A stretch of DNA of 64,000 bases from Streptomyces cellulosae (GTDB lineage: Bacteria; Actinomycetota; Actinomycetes; Streptomycetales; Streptomycetaceae), in NCBI GenBank assembly GCA_014655195.1, contig BNBH01000008.1, positions 1 to 64,000 of the forward strand. The letters are read 5' to 3'. Position 1 is the stretch's first letter. Each line of letters begins with the position of its first letter. The notes beneath the pieces are model-generated. The model was given only the letters and a program-made list of their open reading frames with translations. It did no database searches and was not told the DNA's origin. The translations under genes and the position numbers were made by a program. Positions 54,396 through 63,547 of this stretch are shown piece by piece.

Positions 54396-55342
54396 CGCGT
54401 GACCTCTTTGAGGAGACGTTCCCAGTCGTCCAGGAAGCGGGGCAGGCCGTAGCGGGCGAGGGCGGCGGCGCGGGCGAGGTCGCCGGTGCGGCGGGCGCCC
54501 AGCGGGTCGGCGACGAACTCCCGTACGGCGTCGGTGAGGACGTCGAGCCGGTTGGAGACGACGCCCGCGCCGGGCGGCACCGCCTCGGTGACCTCGGTGG
54601 TGGCGAGGGCGACGACGGGCATGCCGAGGTGCATGGCCTCCAGCAGGGAGAGGCCGAGGGAGGTCCAGCGCACCGGGTGGACGTAGACGCGGCGGCGGGC
54701 CATCTCGGCGTGCAGGCGGGCCTGGGTGAGTTCGTGGGAGCGGCACCGGTCGGCGGGCAGCCCGAGGTGGGCGGCGAGGCCTTCGGTGCCCATGCCGAAC
54801 ACGTCGAGCGGCGCGGCGGCGGCGAACTGCGGCAGCAGGTCGGTGCCGGTCGTACGGCCGCGCCGCACGGGCTCGTTGACGACGACGGCGGCGTGCGGCA
54901 GTTCGCCCGTCCACAGCGGGCCGGGGTCGACGATGCCGTGCTCGATCACCGTCGTGGGGGTGGAACCGGCGTCCCACATCAGCCGGTTGAAGTGGGTGAC
55001 GTGCACGAGGGTCGCGCCGGGGATGTCCGCCGCGGGGTGCCGGGTGTCGGGGACGTCGCCGTGCGGGGCGTTGTGCTCCAGGTAGACCAGCGGCGGGCGG
55101 CGGCGCAGCCAGCGGTCCACCAGGCCGATCTCGTGCGGGCGTTGGAGCACCACCACGTCGACGTCCTGCTCGGCCAGGCGTTCCGGCGGGACCTCGACGA
55201 CCGTGTCGGGCCAGTCGAAGGTGCGGGCGCGGCCGAGCCCGTCGGGTCCGCGGTCCGGGGTGACGGGGACGACGTAGGTGTGCGGTCCCTGCACGAAGGC
55301 CGTGGTCCACGACCCGTGCACATGCCACAGCAGGATCCTCAT
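54392..55342 (-). CDS. GT-B glycosyltransferase (family 4-like)
   Basis: A 316-residue glycosyltransferase: MRILLWHVHGSWTTAFVQG at the start, TVIEHGIVDPG in the middle and SLGLSLLEAMHLGMPVVALATTEVTEAV near the end (the acidic E-x7-E pattern of GT4 retaining enzymes). Sits fourth in the operon, 4-bp overlaps on both sides. Confidence 0.84.
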   Translation of the reverse strand: MRILLWHVHGSWTTAFVQGPHTYVVPVTPDRGPDGLGRARTFDWPDTVVEVPPERLAEQDVDVVVLQRPHEIGLVDRWLRRRPPLVYLEHNAPHGDVPDTRHPAADIPGATLVHVTHFNRLMWDAGSTPTTVIEHGIVDPGPLWTGELPHAAVVVNEPVRRGRTTGTDLLPQFAAAAPLDVFGMGTEGLAAHLGLPADRCRSHELTQARLHAEMARRRVYVHPVRWTSLGLSLLEAMHLGMPVVALATTEVTEAVPPGAGVVSNRLDVLTDAVREFVADPLGARRTGDLARAAALARYGLPRFLDDWERLLKEVTR

Positions 55343-56328
55343 GCCACCTCCACGAGCTTGTCGACCGCGGCGACGACGTCGAGCGCGGTCACGGTGTCCA
55401 GGCAGGGATGGCCCGGTACGGGGCAGCGCCGGGCGCGGCTTCCGGCGCACGGGGCGTCCTGGTCGCCGAGCAGCAGATGGGGCACGCCGTAGGGGCGCCA
55501 CCGCTCGGCGGGGACGACCGGCGCGAACAGCGACACCACGGGGGTGCCGACGGCGGCGGCGAGATGGGCTGGGCCGGTGTTGCCGGCGACGACGCAGTCG
55601 GCCCCGGCGAGCACCCCGGCGAGCCGTGGGGCGTCGGTACGGCCGCCCAGGTCGAGGGCGCGGCCGCCGGCGACGTACGCGGTGAGGTCGCGCTCTCCCG
55701 CGCCGCCGGTGACGACGACGCGCCGTCCGGCGGCGGTCAGTTCCCGCACCGCCTGGGCGCAGCGTCCGGGGCTCCAGGCGCGGGCGGGCACGCTGGCGCC
55801 GGGGTGGACGACGACGTACGGTCCGTCGCCGGTGAGCGCGCCGACGGCGGGCGGCGGGAGGACCCGCAGCCGGCCGTCGTCGACGCGGGGGAAGCCGGCC
55901 GCCTCCGCGAGATCGAGGGCGGCCTCGGCCTCGTGGGCGTGCGGGGCGCGGTGGTGGCGTACGTCGAGGAGGCTGCCGGGGTGGTCCTCGCTGTCGGCGG
56001 CGACGAAGGGCACGCCGGCCAGCCGCAGCAGCAGCGCGGTGGGCAGCGGCGACTGGTGGAACGAGGTGAGGACGAGCGCGGCGTCGGCGTCGAGGGACGC
56101 GACGAGCTTGTCGATGTCGTCCCGGTCCACGGGCGGCGGCCGGAACCCGGTCCAGGGGGACTCCCAGACGATCACCTGGTCCACGCCGGGCAGCAGCCGC
56201 GCCGCGGGCGCCCCGTGCGGTCCGCACAGCAGGGTGACGTGGTCGGCGCGGGCGGCGACGGCGCGTACGGCGGGCCCGGCGAGCAGGACGTCGCCGAAGC
56301 TGTCGAGCCGGGTGACGAGGGCTCTCAC
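55339..56328 (-). CDS. Family 9 (heptosyltransferase-like) glycosyltransferase
   Basis: A 329-residue second GT9: ALVTRLDSFGDVLLAGPAVRAV, YVVVHPGASVPARAWSPGRCA and AGNTGPAHLAAAVGTPVVSLFAP. The C-terminus has a three-cysteine stretch (CAGSRARRCPVPGHPC) which is common in this family. GTG start with GGAGGT 6 bases upstream. Two GT9 copies plus a GmhB-type phosphatase point to a heptose-like sugar. Confidence 0.87.
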   Translation of the reverse strand: MRALVTRLDSFGDVLLAGPAVRAVAARADHVTLLCGPHGAPAARLLPGVDQVIVWESPWTGFRPPPVDRDDIDKLVASLDADAALVLTSFHQSPLPTALLLRLAGVPFVAADSEDHPGSLLDVRHHRAPHAHEAEAALDLAEAAGFPRVDDGRLRVLPPPAVGALTGDGPYVVVHPGASVPARAWSPGRCAQAVRELTAAGRRVVVTGGAGERDLTAYVAGGRALDLGGRTDAPRLAGVLAGADCVVAGNTGPAHLAAAVGTPVVSLFAPVVPAERWRPYGVPHLLLGDQDAPCAGSRARRCPVPGHPCLDTVTALDVVAAVDKLVEVA

Positions 56329-56969
56329 AGGTACCTCCGGGTCCGGGGCGGCGCCGCGTGGGGGCCGGCCGGCGGGCGCCCGGGGGCCACCCGCGCGTGT
56401 TCGGCGTCGGCGTACAGCCCCAGCGCCGGGCCGTCGGGCGTCTCCCACGGCGGGCCGTCGAGGATGAGCCGTACGGCGGCGGGCAGGTCGCGCGCCACGT
56501 GCGGGGCGGCGGCGGTCTCCTCGGGGCGGGTGACGGGCGTGGGGACGAGGACGGCGTGCGCGCCGGCCCGGCAGGCGGCCTCGACGTCGGAGCCGATGTC
56601 GCCGACGACGACGCAGTCGGCCGGGTCGACGCCGAGTTGCCGGGCGGCGTCGAGGATCATGCCGGGCCGGGGCTTGCGGCAGGGGCAGCCGTCGTCGGGG
56701 CCGTGCGGGCAGAAGGCCCGGACGTCGAACGGGCCGAGGAGTTCCTCGACGCGCTTGTTGACGCGCCGGACGTCGGCCTCGGTGAGCAGCCCGCGGGCGA
56801 CGCCGGACTGGTTGGTGACGACACCGAGGCGGACACCGCGGGCGCGCAGCGCGTCGAGTGCCTCGCGCGCCCCGTCGACGGGGCGTACGCGCTCCGGGGC
56901 GGCGTTGTAGGGGACGTCGTGCACCAGGGTGCCGTCGCGGTCGAACAGCACCGCCCGCACGGGGCTCAT
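56325..56969 (-). CDS. gmhB: GmhB-type HAD phosphatase (heptose bisphosphate-like)
   Basis: A 214-residue HAD-IIIA enzyme: LFDRDGTLVHDVPYN (nucleophile Asp, near 9-23), the zinc knuckle CPHGPDDGCPCRKPRPGM (near 109-126) characteristic of D,D-heptose 1,7-bisphosphate phosphatases, and VVGDIGSDVEAA. It would dephosphorylate a heptose 1,7-bisphosphate to heptose 1-phosphate for nucleotide activation. The kinase/isomerase genes (hldE, gmhA) are not in the window. Tail of 25 basic residues is extra. Confidence 0.85.
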   Translation of the reverse strand: MSPVRAVLFDRDGTLVHDVPYNAAPERVRPVDGAREALDALRARGVRLGVVTNQSGVARGLLTEADVRRVNKRVEELLGPFDVRAFCPHGPDDGCPCRKPRPGMILDAARQLGVDPADCVVVGDIGSDVEAACRAGAHAVLVPTPVTRPEETAAAPHVARDLPAAVRLILDGPPWETPDGPALGLYADAEHARVAPGRPPAGPHAAPPRTRRYL

Positions 56970-57973
56970 CGGGCCACCTCCCGCCAGGCGGGGGCGTTCC
57001 GGTGGCGCCAGGCGCCGGCCAGGCGGTGCCAGGTCGCGGCCGGCGGGATGACCACGCTGGTGGCGAGCACGGTCGCTACCTCCTCGGGGGTGCGCGGCCC
57101 GGGCGCGATACGGGCGCGGGCGAACTCGGCGGTGCCGGCCGCCCATCCCGCCGCGCAGGCCGCGGCGGCTCTGCGGTGTCCGGTGGCGGCGAGCGCGCAG
57201 GCGGCGGCGCCGGCGGCGGTGATCGCGGCGTGGCGGCGGATGCGGCCGCGCGGCGAGACGGCCCGCTCCCACCAGTCGGGGCCGTGCAGGCGGCGCATCA
57301 GGGCGTCGTCGGCGTGGCCGCGCTGCTTGCCCACCGACGCCCAGCGGGAGGCGGGGCGCACGGGGTGCAGGGTGGTGCGGCGGCCGCGGCGGATGCGCCA
57401 GCCGGAGTCGAGGAGCCGCAGCGCCAGGTCGGCGTCCTCGCGGTGCGCGCGGGGGAAGCGTTCGTCGAAGCCTCCGGCCCGGCGGAGGACCTCGGTGCGG
57501 TAGGCCATGTCGGCGCTGATCCAGCGGGCGCGGGCCAGTCCCGCGGTGCCGCGTTCCCAGTCGGTGGGGCGCCGTCCGCCGGGCAGCGGCACGGTGATGA
57601 CGCCGGGCACGCCCGCGGTGTCGGGCGTCGCCTCGTCGAGGTCCCGCCGGAGCTGGGCGCACCAGTGCGGCCCGACCTGGACGTCGTCGTCGAGGAACAC
57701 CACCCAGGGCTCGGTGACGGCGCGCAGTCCGGTGTTGCGGGCGGCGGCGGGGCCGCGGGCCTCTCCCGGCAGCACGGTGGTGCGGGCACGGAGGTCGCCG
57801 AGGACGCTCAGCGCGTGCTCCAGCGGCTCCGGGTCGGGCACGGGCGTGGCGGGGCGGTCGTCGACGAGGACGATGCGCTCCGGGCGCGGCCCGCGCGCGG
57901 CGGCCAGCGCGGCGAGGCAGTCGGGGAGGCAGTCCCGCACCAGGGTGGGGACCACGACGGCGTAGGGCGTCAT
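56966..57973 (-). CDS. Family 2 glycosyltransferase (first gene of operon)
   Basis: A 335-residue GT-A transferase: YAVVVPTLVRDCLPDCL, LVDDRPATP, VFLDDDVQVGPHW (metal DxD) and REDADLALRLLDSGWRIRRG. The C-terminal third has an Ala-rich, possibly membrane-proximal helix (ITAAGAAACALAATGHRR). The ATG at 57973 is taken because GGAGGAAGGG lies upstream; an ATG at 57994 has no such site. Head of the operon running to 51671. Confidence 0.85.
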   Translation of the reverse strand: MTPYAVVVPTLVRDCLPDCLAALAAARGPRPERIVLVDDRPATPVPDPEPLEHALSVLGDLRARTTVLPGEARGPAAARNTGLRAVTEPWVVFLDDDVQVGPHWCAQLRRDLDEATPDTAGVPGVITVPLPGGRRPTDWERGTAGLARARWISADMAYRTEVLRRAGGFDERFPRAHREDADLALRLLDSGWRIRRGRRTTLHPVRPASRWASVGKQRGHADDALMRRLHGPDWWERAVSPRGRIRRHAAITAAGAAACALAATGHRRAAAACAAGWAAGTAEFARARIAPGPRTPEEVATVLATSVVIPPAATWHRLAGAWRHRNAPAWREVAR

Positions 57974-58360
57974 CCCGGCGCCCTTCCTCCGCACCCGGCG
58001 TACGGCCCGCGCGGGCGCGGGCCCGCGGGGGTGGGGCGGCGCTCGGGGTACGGGGCGTGGTCACCGGGGTCGTGCATGGGGAGTGGGCTCCGTCCCTGCG
58101 TCGGGCGAGTACTGCGGGGAGCGGGTGCCGCGCCCGACCCGCGTCAAACGGTTGGACACGGCTCGCCCCGCTCCGTGCGCGTATGCGGCGCTCTGCACCA
58201 GCGTGCACCGAGACGGAGAGGGGCGCAGGTCGGAGGGCGGGACGGGCCGGATGGTCGCCCGGCCGTCCGGTGACGACTCTCACAGGGCCGGATCACCCGG
58301 ACGGAGGCACGCGACAGCGGACTATAAACCCGGCGTATAGACCGTGTGTACAGTCCGCGC
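57974..58360. other. 387-bp intergenic promoter region
   Basis: No gene seen. The left part should hold the promoter of the glycosyltransferase operon (a minus-strand TTGACG at 58143-58148 is a possible -35, no clear -10). On the right, the AT-rich TATAAA (58323-58328) and TATAGA precede the deacetylase gene. Confidence 0.4.
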
Positions 58361-59132
58361 ATGCCTTTTCCGAACAGGAAGACGACGAGAAGAGGGGCCG
58401 CGTTCCGCGCCCTTGCGGCCGGGGCCGTGGTGGCAGCGCTCGCGCTGACCGGGTGCACCCGCGTGCAGTCGACCGCACCCAGCACCGTCCGCGCGACCGA
58501 CGTGCAGGCGCGGTTCGGGGCCGTGGACTGCCGCGAGGCCAGGTGCGTAGCGCTGACGTTCGACGCGGGGCCGAGCGAGCACTCCGCGCGGCTGCTCGAC
58601 ATCCTCGAGGAGGAGCGGGTCCCGGCGACCTTCTTCCTCCTCGGCAAGCGGCACATCGACACGTACCCGGAGCTGGTGCGGCGGATGGCCGACGAGGGGC
58701 ACGAGGTGGCGAGCCACACCTGGACCCACCGCATCCTCACGGAGCTGGAGCCGGACGAGATACGCGAGGAGCTGGAGCGCACCAACGACGCGATAGAGCG
58801 CCTCACCGGCCGCCGCCCCACCCTGATGCGCCCGCCGCAGGGCCGCACGAACGACACGGTGCACGACATCAGCCGCGAGCTGGGGGCTGTCGGAGGTGCT
58901 GTGGAGCGTGACGGCGAAGGACTACACGACGACCGACCCGGACCTGATCACGCGCCGGGTCCTCGCCCAGTCCTCCCGCGACGGCATCATCCTGCTGCAC
59001 GACCTCTACGACGGCACCGTGCCCGCCGTGCCGGGCGTCATCGACGCGCTGAAGAAGCGGGGGTACGTCTTCGTGACGGTCCCGCAGCTGCTCGCGCCGG
59101 GGAAGGCGGAGCCGGGCGCGGTGTACCGGTGA
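58361..59132 (+). CDS. Lipoprotein polysaccharide deacetylase (NodB), frameshifted
   Basis: A CE4/NodB enzyme of about 257 residues once repaired. The lipobox VAALALTGC marks a lipoprotein (Cys near residue 28). Motifs: VALTFDAGPS (motif 1; Ala replaces the second, metal-binding Asp of TFDDGP), ASHTWTH (His pair), RPPQG (motif 3) and IILLHD (motif 5). One extra G in the run 58882-58886 breaks the frame: the first part runs on out of frame to 59152, the second resumes as EVLWSVTAKDY to 59132. It would trim N- or O-acetyl groups from a surface polymer, outside the cell. Sequencing error is possible. Confidence 0.75.
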
Positions 59133-59161
59133 GGGCGGGGAGGGGCTCCTAGGATCGGGCC

Positions 59162-59602
59162 GTGGCCACCTTCGAGCTCCAGCGCACCGTGCCCCTGTCT
59201 GCCGCCGAGGCCTGGCGCCGGGTCACCACCTGGCCCCGGCACGGCGAGGTGGTCCCGCTGACCCGGATCACCGTCACCACTCCCCCGCCCACCGGCGAGG
59301 GCACCCGGTTCACCGCCCGCACGGGCACGGTCCCGCTCGGCTTCGACGACCCGATGGAGGTCACGGTGTGGCGGCCCCCGGTGGGCGACTCCCCAGGGTT
59401 CTGCCGGCTGGAGAAGCGCGGGCGGACGGTCATGGGGTGGGCGGAGATCGAGGTGCACGCGCGTCCCGGCGGACGCAGCCGGGTGGTGTGGCGGGAGGAC
59501 GTCCGCGTGCGTTTCCTCCCGGCCGCGTGCGACGGGCTGCTGGCGCGGGCGGGACGCGTGATGTTCGGGCGGGCGACGGACCGGCTGCTGCGGCGGGGGT
59601 GA
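59162..59602 (+). CDS. SRPBCC-family protein
   Basis: A 146-residue START/Bet v1-like ligand-binding protein: FELQRTVPLSAAEAWRRVT is a typical polyketide cyclase/SRPBCC opening, followed by the beta-rich core. No catalytic residues are obvious. GTG start. Possibly cotranscribed with the deacetylase 30 bp upstream. Confidence 0.82.
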   Translation: MATFELQRTVPLSAAEAWRRVTTWPRHGEVVPLTRITVTTPPPTGEGTRFTARTGTVPLGFDDPMEVTVWRPPVGDSPGFCRLEKRGRTVMGWAEIEVHARPGGRSRVVWREDVRVRFLPAACDGLLARAGRVMFGRATDRLLRRG

Positions 59603-59711
59603 CCTCCGCCGCAGCGTGGGTGCCCCGTAAAAGCAGTCGCGTCCCCCGGCGCGGGGCCACTACGGTCCCGGTGGCAATCCGGACAGCGACCCGACGACGG
59701 GAAGGCCTGGC

Positions 59712-60434
59712 ATGGGCACCGAGGGCATACGGACCGACCGCTTGAGCATGCTGCTGGAGCAGTTCGACAAGGCGACGGACATGGCCCGTGCGCGCCTGTC
59801 GGGGCTCGGCGACGAGGAGTACCTCTGGGAGCCGGTGCCCGGCTGCTGGTCGATCCGGCCCCGCGGCGAGGCGGTGACGCCCAGGGCCTTCGGACCCGGC
59901 GCGTGGGTGCTCGACCTGGGCGACCCGGACATCCCCGCGTCCGAGTACGCGGAAGTGGCCCGGCAGGCGGCCTCCGGGATGAGCGTCGAGAAGATCGCCG
60001 AGGACTGGAGCGTGAGCGTGGCGCGGGTCGAGGAGGTCCTCGCCCACACCGGGGAACCGGAGCCCGACGACACCCCGCTCACCACGATCGCGTGGCGGCT
60101 GGGGCATCTGCACCACGAGTTCGCGGGCGGCTGGGAGTGGGCCTTCGGGGAGAAGCGGCAGGACCCGAAGCAGATGGTCGACTTCACGCCCTCCGCCGCC
60201 GTCGCGCTGGAGCGGTTCTGGGAGACCGTCGACCGGTGGCGCGACGCCATCGGCGGCGTCACCGAGGAGCAGCTCGACACGGTGGGCTTCTCGCAGTACC
60301 CCTACGGTTCCGACCCCGACGACCCGTTCGTCGGCGTGATCGCGGGAGCCAACCTGGAGTTCGTCCACCACATGGCGGAGATCGCGCTGCTGCGCGACCT
60401 GTGGCGGGTCCGGCACGCGCTGTCGGGGCGCTGA
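59712..60434 (+). CDS. DinB-family protein
   Basis: A 240-residue four-helix DinB/YfiT-type protein with metal-binding histidines: LSMLLEQFDKATDMARARL, RLGHLHHEFAGGWEW and VHHMAEIALLRDLW. It has a central insertion (about 75-115) with AEDWSVSVARVEEVLAH, resembling a small helical module. Family members often act as thiol-dependent transferases, but the role here is unknown. The convergent XdhC gene ends 16 bp away. Confidence 0.86.
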   Translation: MGTEGIRTDRLSMLLEQFDKATDMARARLSGLGDEEYLWEPVPGCWSIRPRGEAVTPRAFGPGAWVLDLGDPDIPASEYAEVARQAASGMSVEKIAEDWSVSVARVEEVLAHTGEPEPDDTPLTTIAWRLGHLHHEFAGGWEWAFGEKRQDPKQMVDFTPSAAVALERFWETVDRWRDAIGGVTEEQLDTVGFSQYPYGSDPDDPFVGVIAGANLEFVHHMAEIALLRDLWRVRHALSGR

Positions 60435-60449
60435 CGTACGGGCTTCCGC

Positions 60450-61598
60450 TCAGGGCACCGAGCCGATGGTGCGGGCCGGGGCCGGGGTGTCGTGGTGGAT
60501 GGGGGTGTGCGCGCCCGCGAGGGCGACGCCCGTGCCGCCTCTGCGGGCGGCGACGATCTCCGCCGCGATGGACAGCGCCGTCTCCTCCGGGGTACGGGCG
60601 CCCAGGTCGAGGCCGATCGGGGACCTGAGGCGGGCCAGCTCCAGCTCGGTCACGCCGGCCTCGCGCAGGCGCGCGTTGCGGTCGAGGTGGGTGCGGCGGG
60701 AGCCCATCGCGCCCACGTAGGCCACCGGCAGACGCAGCGCCAGCTCCAGCAGCGGTACGTCGAACTTGGCGTCGTGGGTGAGGACGCACAGCACCGTGCG
60801 GGCGTCGACCTCCGTGCGGGCCAGGTACTCGTGCGGCCACTCCACGACGATCTCGTCCGCCTCCGGGAAGCGCGCCCGGGTCGCGAACACCGGCCGCGCG
60901 TCGCACACGGTCACGTGGTGGCCGAGGAACTTGCCGACCCGCACCAGCGCCGCCGCGAAGTCGATCGCGCCGAACACGATCATCCGGGGCGGCGGCACCG
61001 ACGACTCGACCAGCACGGTGACCGGCTCCCCGCAGCGCGAGCCCTCCTCCCCTGTCTCCACCGTGCCGGTGCGGCCCGCCTCCAGGAAGGCTCGCGCCTC
61101 GGCGACGACCGTGCGGTCCAGCTCCGGGTGCGCGCCGAATCCGCCCTCGTACGAGCCGTCGGGGAGGACGGTGAGCGCGCGGCCGCGCAGGTGCTCGGGG
61201 CCCTCGACGACGCGGGCGAGCGCCGCCGCCCGCCCGCCGGCCGCCGCGGCGAGCGCGGAGGCCAGCACAGGGCGGGCGGGGTCGGACGCCCGTACGGGGG
61301 TGACCATCACGTCGATGATCCCGCCGCAGGTGAGGCCGACGGCGAAGGCGTCCTCGTCGCTGTAGCCGAACCGCTCGAGGACGGTCATGCCGTCCTCGAG
61401 GGCCCGTACGCACAGCTCGTACACCGCGCCCTCCACGCACCCGCCGGAGACCGAGCCGACCGCCGTGCCGTCGGCGTCGACCGCCAGCGCGGCGCCGGCC
61501 CCGCGGGGCGCGCTGCCGCCGACGGCCACCACGGTGGCGACGGCGAAGTCACGGCCCTCGGCGGCCCACCGGTGAAGCTCCTCGGCGATGTCCAGCAT
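60450..61598 (-). CDS. xdhC: XdhC/CoxI-family xanthine dehydrogenase accessory protein
   Basis: A 382-residue protein: the N-terminal XdhC domain (VATVVAVGGSAPRGAGAALAV and SGGCVEGAVYE) and the C-terminal Rossmann part (VFGAIDFAAALVRVGKFLGHHVTVCDARPVFA, then YVGAMGSRRTHLDRNARLREAGV). XdhC binds molybdenum cofactor, promotes its sulfuration and inserts it into xanthine dehydrogenase. Located 59 bp downstream of the purine permease and one gene from a XDH subunit. Confidence 0.92.
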   Translation of the reverse strand: MLDIAEELHRWAAEGRDFAVATVVAVGGSAPRGAGAALAVDADGTAVGSVSGGCVEGAVYELCVRALEDGMTVLERFGYSDEDAFAVGLTCGGIIDVMVTPVRASDPARPVLASALAAAAGGRAAALARVVEGPEHLRGRALTVLPDGSYEGGFGAHPELDRTVVAEARAFLEAGRTGTVETGEEGSRCGEPVTVLVESSVPPPRMIVFGAIDFAAALVRVGKFLGHHVTVCDARPVFATRARFPEADEIVVEWPHEYLARTEVDARTVLCVLTHDAKFDVPLLELALRLPVAYVGAMGSRRTHLDRNARLREAGVTELELARLRSPIGLDLGARTPEETALSIAAEIVAARRGGTGVALAGAHTPIHHDTPAPARTIGSVP

Positions 61599-61657
61599 GT
61601 CTCGCTCTCCTCAACTGCGGTGACGGCTGCGGTGACGTGGAAGACAGGGTGGCCCTT

Positions 61658-63112
61658 TCAGCGCACCCCGAGCCAGCCCTCGATCGGCGCGAGGGCGAAG
61701 AACACCAGGAAGACCAGGGCCAGTCCCCACATGAACGGTCCGACCTCCCGCGCCTTCCCCTGCCCCGCCTTGATGGCGACGTACGAGACGACGCCGGCGG
61801 CCACGCCCGCGGTGATCGAGTAGGTGAACGGCATGACCACCACGGTCAGGAACACCGGGATCGCGGTGGCGCGGTCGGCCCAGTCGACGTGGCGGGCGTT
61901 CGACATCATCATCGCGCCGATCACCACCAGCGCCGCGGCGGCCACCTCGCCCGGCACGATCGCCGTCAGCGGGGTGAAGAACAGACACGCGGCGAAGAAC
62001 AGCCCGGTGACGACGGAGGACAGTCCGGTACGGGCGCCCTCGCCCACGCCGGTCGCGGACTCGACGAACACCGTCTGGCCGGACGCGCCCGCCACTCCGC
62101 CGATCGCGCCGCCGGCGCCGTCGATGAACAGCGCCTTCGACAGGCCCGGCATCCTGCCCTTGTCGTCGGCGAGCTTCGCCTCCGTGCCGACGCCGATGAT
62201 GGTCGCCATCGCGTCGAAGAACCCGGCCAGGACCAGGGTGAACACGATCATCCCGACGGTCATCGCGCCGACCTCGCCCCAGCCGCCGAACTCGACGTGC
62301 CCGAAGAGCGAGAAGTCCGGCATCGACACCGCGCCGCCCTTCAGCTCGGGCGGGCCGCTCGCCCACTGCTTGGGGTCGATCACGCCGAACGCGTTGAGCA
62401 CGACGGCGAGTACGGTGCCGCCGACGATGCCGATGAGGATGGCGCCGGGGATCCCTCGGGCCTGCAGCACGAAGACGGCGAGCAGGGTGATCGCGAACAA
62501 CAGGACCGGCCAGCCCGCCAGTTCGCCCGACGGGCCGAGGGTGACCGGGGTGGACTCGCCCTGGTGGACGAACCCGGCCTTGTAGAAGCCGATCAGGGCG
62601 ATGAACAGGCCGATGCCCATGGTGATCGCGTGCTTCAGGGCCAGCGGGATGGCGTTCATGATCATCTCGCGGAGGCCGGTGACGACCAGCAGCATGATGA
62701 CCACCCCGTACATCACGCACATGCCCATCGCCTGAGGCCAGGTCATCTCCGGGGCGACCTGGGAGGCGAGGACGCCCGACACGGACAGGCCGGCGGCCAG
62801 GGCGAGGGGGACCTTGCCGAAGAAGCCCATGAGGAGGGTGGATACGGCGGCGGCGAAGGCGGTGGCGGTGATGAGGGCGGTGGGGGCGAGGGTGTTCCCC
62901 GCCGCGTCCTTGCCCGAGAGGATCAGGGGGTTGAGGAGGAGGATGTACGCCATCGCCATGAAGGTGGTGGTGCCGCCCCGGAGTTCGCGGGCGAGGGTCG
63001 ATCCTCTGAGGGTGATGTGGAAGTAGCGGTCGAGCCAGGGGGCGTTGCCGGAAACGGGGGTTTCCGGATCCCGGTTCTCGGGGGTGGTGGGGTTGAGTGA
63101 CTGTTGGGTCAT
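61658..63112 (-). CDS. AzgA-type NCS2 purine permease
   Basis: A 484-residue permease with about 12-14 membrane segments. Signature parts are LDRYFHITLRGSTLARELRGGTTTFMAMAYILLLNP at the start, GLREMIMNAIPLALKHAI, and the purine site segments FVESATGVGEGARTGLSSVVTG and FDAMATIIGVGTEAKL. Takes up adenine, guanine or hypoxanthine by cation symport. Placed between XDH and XdhC, it supplies substrate to xanthine dehydrogenase. ATG has GGGAG upstream. Confidence 0.93.
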   Translation of the reverse strand: MTQQSLNPTTPENRDPETPVSGNAPWLDRYFHITLRGSTLARELRGGTTTFMAMAYILLLNPLILSGKDAAGNTLAPTALITATAFAAAVSTLLMGFFGKVPLALAAGLSVSGVLASQVAPEMTWPQAMGMCVMYGVVIMLLVVTGLREMIMNAIPLALKHAITMGIGLFIALIGFYKAGFVHQGESTPVTLGPSGELAGWPVLLFAITLLAVFVLQARGIPGAILIGIVGGTVLAVVLNAFGVIDPKQWASGPPELKGGAVSMPDFSLFGHVEFGGWGEVGAMTVGMIVFTLVLAGFFDAMATIIGVGTEAKLADDKGRMPGLSKALFIDGAGGAIGGVAGASGQTVFVESATGVGEGARTGLSSVVTGLFFAACLFFTPLTAIVPGEVAAAALVVIGAMMMSNARHVDWADRATAIPVFLTVVVMPFTYSITAGVAAGVVSYVAIKAGQGKAREVGPFMWGLALVFLVFFALAPIEGWLGVR

Positions 63113-63545
63113 GGTGGCCTGCTCCCAAGGTTCATAGGGGCACCCGGTCCCCCTGCGGGGGGCGTCGGGATTTGGGGAGGTGCACGACCCGGGGGACGGC
63201 CCGAGACGAACGAGGTGGTGCCGGGGCGGGGGTGAGTGGGTACCTGCCTGCCCGGCGGGGGTGCCGCTGCGCCCACCCGTGCCGCCCCAAGCGGCACGAC
63301 TGCCCGCAGCGGCGGCACGGTGCGCTCTCAGAGACCAGAGCGATCGCACGCCTTCAGGGGCGCGGGGAACTGCGCGACCAGCCACGGACTGGCCGCACCC
63401 GGCGTTGCAAGGGCGCCGCTGCGCCCGCAGCTACGGCGGCAGCCGGCCCGCAGCGGCGGCGGGGCGGTGGCGGGGCGGCCGCAGGGCAGCTCCCCCAGGA
63501 GCGCGGGGAACTGCGCGACCAGCCACGGACTGGCCGCACCCGGCG
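63113..63545. other. 433-bp intergenic region with repeats
   Basis: No gene seen between the purine permease start and the XDH subunit end. It contains a 52-bp duplication (63355-63406 and 63496-63547) whose core, GCGCGGGGAACTGCGCGACC, resembles a repeat I know from many Streptomyces intergenic regions, and GC-rich CGGC/GCCG runs. Confidence 0.65.
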
Positions 63546-63547
63546 TT
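63355..63547. repeat. Duplicated 52-bp element
   Basis: Two copies 141 bp apart differ at one of 52 positions (GGG versus GAG near the left end). The second copy runs into the stop codon of the XDH subunit gene. The core resembles a dispersed Streptomyces intergenic motif. Confidence 0.85.
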
